From: an uncultured Clostridia bacterium
Lineage (GTDB): Bacteria > Bacillota > Clostridia > Christensenellales > UBA1242
Length of the DNA stretch: 9,750 nt
Direction: 5' to 3'
Assembly: GCA_947630075.1 (NCBI GenBank)
Contig: CANRGF010000023.1
Location: forward strand, 1-9,750
Made by a program: the position numbers and the translations under genes. A model generated the notes under the pieces. It made no database searches and was not told the origin of the DNA. It saw nothing but the letters and a program-made list of their open reading frames with translations. Positions 5,285-9,750 of this stretch are shown here, in pieces (within the stretch, counting starts at the first letter, position 1; every line of letters begins with the position of its first letter).

Positions 5285-5798
5285 TGTTTTTCTCCTCAAA
5301 CTCTTTTTTTATTTTATCTCTCACCCAAAAGTTGATGTAACTTTTAAGATTAATTTTAGCGTCTGGATTAAATTTTTGAATGGCAGTTAGCAGACCAACA
5401 TTTGCCACCTGAACCAAATCTTGTAGGTCAACATCTTTATGTAAACTCTTATAGTTTATGCACATATAAAGCACTTCCAACAAATAATAGTGATAAATCA
5501 CATCTCTTGACGCCTTGCTTTTTGTGGCTGAATAATCTTTCACGGCATTCGAATAGGCTTGCTTTGTGGGGCGCTTTTGCTTTTTTATGTCTAAATAATA
5601 ATCTAAGATTGGCTCAATGTCTGAATCTTCAAGGTCAGTGGTAAGGCTTGGACGGAAGAACGAATTAAAATAGTTTTCCACATCTTTTCTTTTATATCTG
5701 CCATTTTCTGCGAGTTCTCTATATAAGCCGTCCACATCCTTTGCGCCTAACGCCGTTAGATACTTATAAAGACTATCTGTTTTGTCTATGTTTATCAC
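5277..5798 (-). CDS. Sigma-region-2-like protein of unknown role, between dnaG and rpoD
   Basis: A 173-residue soluble protein. Residues 1-95 are unrecognised, helical and charged. Residues 99-168 align by eye with sigma-70 region 2: DLQDLVQVANVGLLTAIQKF (124-143) mirrors the core-binding stretch DLIQEGNLGLMRAVEKF of the neighbouring RpoD, and LKSYINFWVRDKIKKE mirrors its FSTYGTWWIKQSITRA. The protein ends there, with no region 3 or 4. Of the -10 melting aromatics, Y154, F157 and W158 remain, two others are Ile/Leu, and the Q and T that read the -10 in RpoD are D161 and K164. So core binding looks plausible and ordinary promoter recognition unlikely (inference). It starts at GTG overlapping the dnaG stop (GTGA), with GGAAGGAG (5804-5811) upstream, and its stop lies 8 nt inside rpoD, so all three genes are translationally coupled. 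It could be a divergent sigma, an RNA polymerase-binding regulator, or a decayed duplicate of rpoD. Confidence 0.85.
   Translation of the reverse strand: MINIDKTDSLYKYLTALGAKDVDGLYRELAENGRYKRKDVENYFNSFFRPSLTTDLEDSDIEPILDYYLDIKKQKRPTKQAYSNAVKDYSATKSKASRDVIYHYYLLEVLYMCINYKSLHKDVDLQDLVQVANVGLLTAIQKFNPDAKINLKSYINFWVRDKIKKEFEEKNNG
5292..5297 (-). promoter_or_regulatory. Ribosome binding site that decides the rpoD start
   Basis: GAGGAG on the minus strand, 7 nt before the ATG at 5284. It lies inside the last codons of the sigma-like gene, so ribosomes finishing that gene (stop 5277-5279) would reinitiate on rpoD. Confidence 0.8.
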
Positions 5799-7564
5799 GC
5801 TTTCTCCTTCCTTATTTTTTCGTCTATATCCTTTATTTTTAAAAGATAATTATATCTCTCCGCCTCACTAAATGTGGCAGAAGTCAATTTTATGAGCCTA
5901 TCTTTTTCTTGCTGCAAAATATAGATTTTAATTCTCTTGATTGTGTCCGCCAACATTTTGGCAAAGACAGCATCATCTGGGAAATTATAATTAATCACCC
6001 TATCTATTGGACTATTTGGAGCAATGTCAAATTCGTCAAACAAAGCCGAAATTGATAACATTTTGTTTGCCTTGATTTTTTCAACCAAGTTCGTGTACAA
6101 CTCACTTAATTCATCGTCCCCGTCAAAAAATCCTGAGATTTCATCAAAATTTTGCCATTTGCCGTGCAAAATTGCCGCCAGCACCATGATTTTAGCATTA
6201 TATATGAATTTATCTTTATAGGCATCGTTGCTTTCTTCTAAAATTTGAGTTGAAGGAGCTTGCTTAACAGGTTGCTTCAAACTTTGCCTAAGCGCATCAA
6301 TTGGAATTTTAACCTTTTGCTGCACCGCACTCAAATAAACCTCTTGCTCTGCCGGAGTGGAAAATTTGGAGATGTAATTTAACGCTTCGTTGATATATTT
6401 CGTTTTGTCTGCATTATTATTAAGATTATATTTTTTAGCACTATCCTGCAAAATGAAATCGACACAATCAACAGAATTTTCGAGGCATTCCAAAAACTTA
6501 TCTTTGCCAAACTTTTTTATATATTCGTCTGGGTCTTTTGCCAAAGTTAATCTAACCACGCGCACATTAAGGCCAGAAGCCTTTAAAATGTCTATTGCCT
6601 TATAAGTGGCGGAAGCACCTGCATTATCGCCATCTAAACACAATATAACATTATCCACTAACTGCTTAATCTTTTTTGCATGGATGTTGGTTAGTGCCGT
6701 GCCCATGCAACCAATCACATTCGTTATGCCCGCTTGATGGCACATTATAACATCAATATGCCCCTCCACTAACACCAAACTATCTAACATGTGTTGTTTT
6801 TTTAAATCTCGTGCAAAGTTATAGCCAAACAAGATTTCACTTTTATTAAAAATTGGGGTTTGAGGAGTGTTTTTATACTTTGTGTGGTCAGGCGAAGCCT
6901 CTATTGACCTGCCAGAAAATGCCACCACTTCACCGAAGCCATTAAAGATTGGGAAAATCACCCTGCCGCCATAAAAATCATAATAGCCATATTCATTTTT
7001 GCCAACCACGCCCGCCATATACATATCTTCTTCTTTAAAATTCAACTTTTTTAGATATTTTGGCAATGCGTCAAAATTTAGAGAAATGCCTATTTTAAAC
7101 TTGCTAATTGTGTCGGCCGTGAGCCCTCTGGACTGCAAATATTTTGCTTGCTCACTATTTGGATTAGATTGAAGATTTTGCTGATAAAATTCTGTGGTGA
7201 CTTTTAGGATTTGCAAAGCTGCATCTCTTTGGCGTTTTTGCTTGCGCATCTCATCATTTTGCTCGCTTGTTGGCATTGTCATGCCCGCATTCTTAGCAAG
7301 GATTTCCACTGCTGTGAGAAAATCCACATTTTCCATTTTTTTGACAAAACTGATTACATTTCCACTTTCACCACAACCAAAGCATTTATAGAACTGCCCA
7401 TCTTCTTTAATTGAAAACGAGGCTGTTTTTTCGTTATGAAAAGGACATCGTGCCCAATAATTGCCGCCACGATGAGTGAGTGTTAAATATTTGCTAGCAA
7501 CCGACACAAGGTCGCTTTTAGCACGGAGTTCTTCCAAAAACTCACTTGAAACGCTAAACTTCAT
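5795..7564 (-). CDS. dnaG: DNA primase DnaG
   Basis: A 589-residue primase that makes the RNA primers for lagging-strand synthesis with the replicative helicase. The N-terminal CHC2 zinc site is complete: C40-PF-H43 and C61-FG-C64. The RNA polymerase core follows: the catalytic-core N domain (about 120-250, with GGRVIFPIFN and VAFSGR) and the Toprim domain with VEGHIDVI (266-273, catalytic E267), DGDNAG (311-316, metal-binding D311 and D313) and KDPDEYI. Histidine replaces the tyrosine usual in EGYMD, a modest variation. Residues from about 450 form the helical helicase-binding tail, poorly conserved as usual. Length is normal for the family. The ATG at 7564 has GGGGA about 10 nt upstream. 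It is the first gene of the operon with the sigma-like gene, rpoD and the zinc-ribbon gene; its TGA overlaps the next start. Confidence 0.97.
   Translation of the reverse strand: MKFSVSSEFLEELRAKSDLVSVASKYLTLTHRGGNYWARCPFHNEKTASFSIKEDGQFYKCFGCGESGNVISFVKKMENVDFLTAVEILAKNAGMTMPTSEQNDEMRKQKRQRDAALQILKVTTEFYQQNLQSNPNSEQAKYLQSRGLTADTISKFKIGISLNFDALPKYLKKLNFKEEDMYMAGVVGKNEYGYYDFYGGRVIFPIFNGFGEVVAFSGRSIEASPDHTKYKNTPQTPIFNKSEILFGYNFARDLKKQHMLDSLVLVEGHIDVIMCHQAGITNVIGCMGTALTNIHAKKIKQLVDNVILCLDGDNAGASATYKAIDILKASGLNVRVVRLTLAKDPDEYIKKFGKDKFLECLENSVDCVDFILQDSAKKYNLNNNADKTKYINEALNYISKFSTPAEQEVYLSAVQQKVKIPIDALRQSLKQPVKQAPSTQILEESNDAYKDKFIYNAKIMVLAAILHGKWQNFDEISGFFDGDDELSELYTNLVEKIKANKMLSISALFDEFDIAPNSPIDRVINYNFPDDAVFAKMLADTIKRIKIYILQQEKDRLIKLTSATFSEAERYNYLLKIKDIDEKIRKEKA
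5804..5811 (-). promoter_or_regulatory. Ribosome binding site of the sigma-like gene (supports the GTG start)
   Basis: GGAAGGAG on the minus strand, 5 nt before the GTG at 5798 and within the final codons of dnaG. Together with the GTGA overlap it argues that the sigma-like frame is a maintained, translated gene and not noise. Confidence 0.75.
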
Positions 7565-7597
7565 CTTTAGTTCCCCGTTTATCCCTTAAATTAAACA

Positions 7598-7626
7598 TTC
7601 ACTTAAAAAATCCTAACAGAAGTGAA
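7598..7626 (-). promoter_or_regulatory. dnaG leader: inverted repeat near a possible promoter
   Basis: The 144 nt before dnaG (7565-7708) hold no gene. TTCACTT (7598-7604) pairs with AAGTGAA (7620-7626) across 15 nt, which would make a weak hairpin in the dnaG leader. Just upstream on the minus strand lies TTATTATAAAAT, an AT-rich block with possible -10 boxes but no convincing -35. Further upstream a short repeat TTTAGGAA/TTTAGGAAC occurs twice. No riboswitch or rpsU gene is seen. The promoter itself cannot be fixed from sequence alone. Confidence 0.3.
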
Positions 7627-7708
7627 AAAATTTTATAATAAAATTAAATCCACCAAATGCTCTTTTTAACTAAATACGCCAAAGTTCCTAAAATTCCTAA
7701 ATTTTCAT

Positions 7709-7733
7709 AAAAAAAAGAGGCCAAGCCTCTTTT
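7709..7733 (-). terminator. Intrinsic terminator after the 41-residue gene
   Basis: Stem AAAGAGGC (7714-7721) with GCCTCTTT (7725-7732), 3-nt loop, one further A-T pair, then eight T on the minus strand (7709-7716). It overlaps the stop codon (7732-7734) of the small gene and separates this unit from dnaG. Confidence 0.9.
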
Positions 7734-7857
7734 ATTTAACCATTAATCGCTTAAGCTTAAAATCAACATAATCCACCAACTCTGCCTTTGTTTTTGGTGG
7801 AACTAACAATTTTTCAAATGTGGAATCAACAAGCTTTTCTAATTTGATTAATTTCAT
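7732..7857 (-). CDS. 41-residue basic peptide, unknown function
   Basis: The reading MKLIKLEKLVDSTFEKLLVP, then a second charged helix ending KLKRLMVK, gives 41 residues. It has ten Lys/Arg against six Asp/Glu, no cysteine and no membrane segment, and looks like two amphipathic helices joined at a Pro-Pro. It begins 7 nt after the stop of the 301-residue gene with AGGTGA overlapping that stop, and ends on a strong terminator. A ribosome site at proper spacing, tight linkage and precise fit between stop and terminator all argue that it is real. No family was recognised. It is probably co-expressed with the upstream protein and may bind it (inference). Confidence 0.68.
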   Translation of the reverse strand: MKLIKLEKLVDSTFEKLLVPPKTKAELVDYVDFKLKRLMVK

Positions 7858-7864
7858 AATTCAC

Positions 7865-8770
7865 CTACCCGGACACACCTGCAGTGGTTTTCTTGGCTTT
7901 TGCCAACTCTTGCTGCATGATAAAATCTTTATATGGGCCAAAAGTTGATGCAATAAAATCTAAAGAAGAAATATATCTTTCTATTTTCCTATTAGATTCC
8001 TCTTCTATTTCTGCTGCTGCTGAAAATCTATTATTACTTTCTTCAAAGAAAATGTCTTCTTCAGACTCAAGTTCTTCCTGATCAATTTTGTTTTTAATTT
8101 CGCTATTGGCACTTTTTATGAAGTGATTAAAGAAAGTTTTGTTTTTTAACAAATCATCATATTTTGCTTTAAACTCTTGCAAACTGCTTTTGCTGAAATA
8201 GTTGACTTCTTCCATAGCTTGCAACATTCTATTTTCAAGCGCTAAATTAGGGTTGGATTTAATTAATTCGCGCCAATTGCTGATATCGTTAAATGGAAAT
8301 TCTTCAAAAATAAATGGGGAATGGTCTGGAAACGATTTAATAAACAATTCTAGATTTTCTTGATTAAACGTTATATGACGAAAAGTCGTTTTAAAGTGGA
8401 AATAATATTCGTCTTTCCTCTCTAGTGGTGAAAACTTTTTGTTAAATTCGCTTAAACAAACTCTTAATAGCTCTTGGTCGTCCATCATCCCGCCATGAGT
8501 CAAATCTGGAAATTCACCAAAAAAAGAAATATCTTTTTTAACTAACGCAATTTTTTGCTGGGTTGACCATGTGTCATATATTGGAGCGTGCACCCATTTA
8601 GCTAAATTTATAATGTCCGCACCAGACAATGCTTTGATAATTTCTGTGGCATTTTTAGGATCGTTAATCAAGTTGAAAACTTTTGAAATATCTTCAACTT
8701 TCCATACTGGGTCTTGAGCATGCTCTTTTAAAAATTTCAAATCTTGTTCTGTAATCTTTGTTACTGGCAT
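7865..8770 (-). CDS. Uncharacterised 301-residue helical protein
   Basis: No family recognised. The protein is soluble, with no signal peptide or membrane segment and a single cysteine (C105). Residues 1-225 are a mix of helices with many aromatics, including SFPDHSPFIFEEFPFNDISN (146-165), then WRELIKSNPNLALENRML, a pattern that loosely recalls helical repeat proteins but with no clear period. Residues 230-260 are strongly acidic and low in complexity (EELESEEDIFFEESNN), probably a disordered hinge, followed by a final helix pair and a small Gly/Thr-rich end. The ATG at 8770 has AAAGGAG 7 nt upstream and a near-consensus promoter. It is followed by the 41-residue gene in the same transcript. 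Neighbours (ppdK, dnaG) are separated by terminators and tell nothing about its role. It is a true gene on coding evidence, with function unknown. Confidence 0.85.
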   Translation of the reverse strand: MPVTKITEQDLKFLKEHAQDPVWKVEDISKVFNLINDPKNATEIIKALSGADIINLAKWVHAPIYDTWSTQQKIALVKKDISFFGEFPDLTHGGMMDDQELLRVCLSEFNKKFSPLERKDEYYFHFKTTFRHITFNQENLELFIKSFPDHSPFIFEEFPFNDISNWRELIKSNPNLALENRMLQAMEEVNYFSKSSLQEFKAKYDDLLKNKTFFNHFIKSANSEIKNKIDQEELESEEDIFFEESNNRFSAAAEIEEESNRKIERYISSLDFIASTFGPYKDFIMQQELAKAKKTTAGVSG

Positions 8771-8800
8771 ATTTTCTCCTTTTATTACCCCTATATTTAT

Positions 8801-8829
8801 ATTTTAATTAAATAAAAAACTTTTGTCAA
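8801..8829 (-). promoter_or_regulatory. Near-consensus housekeeping promoter for the 301/41-residue gene pair
   Basis: TTGACA (8824-8829), a 17-nt spacer, then TAAAAT (8801-8806) on the minus strand. The predicted start near 8794 gives a leader of about 24 nt containing the AAAGGAG site. This is the best promoter in the window. Confidence 0.82.
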
Positions 8830-8839
8830 ATGATTTAAT

Positions 8840-8872
8840 AAAAAAAAGAGCGAAAAGCGTGTTCACTCTTTT
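8840..8872 (-). terminator. Intrinsic terminator of ppdK
   Basis: Arms 8844-8854 and 8862-8872 form an 11-bp stem (one G-U pair, outer arms AAAAGAG/CTCTTTT) with a 7-nt loop, followed by eight T on the minus strand (8840-8847). It lies 25 nt after the ppdK stop and just upstream of the next promoter. Confidence 0.9.
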
Positions 8873-8897
8873 AATTATTTATTAAACTTTTAAACAT

Positions 8898-9750
8898 CTA
8901 TTTTCTTGGATTTTTGATGTTTGCTTGAGCAGCGGCTAAGCGAGCGATTGGCACACGGAAAGGGCTGCAACTTACATAGTCTAAGCCAATTTTATGGCAG
9001 AATTCAATGCTCGATGGGTCGCCACCATGCTCGCCACAAATGCCAGTGTGTAAGTGCTTGTTTGCACCTTTGCCAAGTTTTATTGCCATATCCATTAATT
9101 TGCCAACACCGGTTGTGTCCAATCTAGCAAATGGGTCGCTCTCATAGATTTTATTTGAATAGTATGAAGGCAAGAATTTGCCTGCGTCATCACGGCTGAA
9201 GCCAAAGGTCATTTGTGTTAAATCATTTGTGCCAAAGCAGAAGAAATCTGCCTCTTTAGCGATTTCGTCAGCGGTGAGTGCTGCACGCGGAATTTCTATC
9301 ATTGTGCCGACTTCATATTTAAGGCTAGATTTAGCATTTTTAATGACCTTATCGGCTGTGTCAACCACAACCTTTTTAACGAACGCCAACTCTTTCACTT
9401 CGCCAACAAGCGGAATCATAATTTCTGGCACAACATTCCAATCTTTGTGCTTCTTTTGCACATTTATTGCAGCTTTAATCACTGCCTTAGTTTGCATAAC
9501 GGCAATTTCTGGATAAGTAACTGTCAATCTGCAACCTCTGTGCCCCATCATAGGGTTAAATTCGTGCAAATCACTAATTAATTGCTTAATTTGAGCAACA
9601 GTTTTGCCCTGAGTTTTTGCCAGTGCTTTAATGTCTTCCTCAGCGGTTGGCACAAACTCGTGAAGAGGTGGGTCCAAGAAACGAATGGTTACAGGCTTGC
9701 CTTTAAGTGCTTCCATCAAGCCTTCAAAGTCTTTTTGCTGCATAGGCTCA
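8898..9750 (-). CDS. ppdK: Pyruvate, phosphate dikinase, C-terminal part
   Basis: The last 283 or so residues of PPDK, which interconverts pyruvate + ATP + phosphate and PEP + AMP + diphosphate in the cytoplasm; it serves glycolysis or gluconeogenesis in many anaerobes. The frame stays open to the window edge, and the methionine at 9743 (PMQQKDFEGLMEAL) is internal, so this is not the true start. The part seen is the PEP/pyruvate-binding TIM barrel: VTIRFLDPPLHEF, GHRGCRL, GTMIEIPRA with the metal-binding Glu, FFCFGTNDLTQMTFGFSRDD with Asn/Asp ligands, GICGEHGGDP with the catalytic Cys, and the closing SPFRVPIARLAAAQA. All expected active-site residues in this domain are present. The gene ends at TAG 8898-8900 and has its own terminator, so it is the last gene of its unit. 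Confidence 0.97.
   Translation of the reverse strand, partial: EPMQQKDFEGLMEALKGKPVTIRFLDPPLHEFVPTAEEDIKALAKTQGKTVAQIKQLISDLHEFNPMMGHRGCRLTVTYPEIAVMQTKAVIKAAINVQKKHKDWNVVPEIMIPLVGEVKELAFVKKVVVDTADKVIKNAKSSLKYEVGTMIEIPRAALTADEIAKEADFFCFGTNDLTQMTFGFSRDDAGKFLPSYYSNKIYESDPFARLDTTGVGKLMDMAIKLGKGANKHLHTGICGEHGGDPSSIEFCHKIGLDYVSCSPFRVPIARLAAAQANIKNPRK

Noticed and set aside
5285..5299. TTG start five codons upstream for rpoD
   Set aside because: It would place the GAGGAG ribosome site inside the coding sequence; the ATG at 5284 has ideal spacing from that site.
9741..9743. ATG near the right edge as the start of ppdK
   Set aside because: The frame continues open to the window edge, and the sequence around it (PMQQKDFEG) corresponds to an internal PPDK segment well before the PEP-binding barrel motifs.
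1..9750. CRISPR array, tRNA or rRNA genes, insertion sequence or transposase
   Set aside because: No regularly spaced repeats, tRNA-like cloverleaf, rRNA signature, transposase frame or paired terminal inverted repeats were seen on either strand.

Overview
This AT-rich window looks like chromosome from an uncultured low-GC Firmicute (Bacillota, Clostridia-like). The grounds are strong AGGAGG-type ribosome sites, a dnaG/rpoD macromolecular-synthesis operon followed by a C4 zinc-ribbon gene, a pyruvate phosphate dikinase of bacterial type, a short SigA-type sigma factor, and TGA read as stop. The lineage is inferred from gene content; no rRNA is present. All genes but one lie on the minus strand, so transcription runs mostly right to left.

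Layout from the right end: (a) 8898-9750, the C-terminal third of ppdK, with its terminator. (b) 7732-8770, a two-gene unit under a near-consensus promoter: an unrecognised 301-residue soluble protein, then a 41-residue basic peptide too short for most gene callers, then a strong terminator. (c) 3453-7564, a tightly coupled four-gene operon: dnaG (primase), a 173-residue protein carrying a lone sigma-region-2-like domain, rpoD (primary sigma) and a coiled-coil C4 zinc-ribbon protein. Every junction overlaps by 4 to 8 nt, and a hairpin/T-tract follows. (d) 2326-3372, a YkvI-like LeuT-fold membrane transporter. (e) 1715-2260, the only plus-strand gene, a membrane-anchored lytic transglycosylase. 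(f) 463-1680, an orphan Rhs C-terminal cassette: an RHS core remnant, a hydrophobic Gly/Ala linker and a C-terminal toxin module, followed 9 nt later by a small probable immunity gene. (g) 1-205, the N-terminal part of a HAD phosphatase.

The replication/transcription operon ties priming of DNA synthesis to the housekeeping sigma factor. The extra sigma-like gene wedged between them is the most unusual part of the window. It has kept the core-binding half of region 2 but has lost region 4 and several residues used to read the -10 element, so it may be an RNA polymerase-binding regulator rather than a normal sigma. The Rhs cassette resembles displaced toxin/immunity tips from polymorphic toxin systems: it has no N-terminal delivery region, starts only at a TTG right after a stop, and has no ribosome site, so it may be a relic whose immunity gene is kept. 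Three single genes (HAD, transglycosylase, YkvI-like) have no Shine-Dalgarno and have a -10-like box 5 to 7 nt before the start codon, which suggests leaderless mRNAs.
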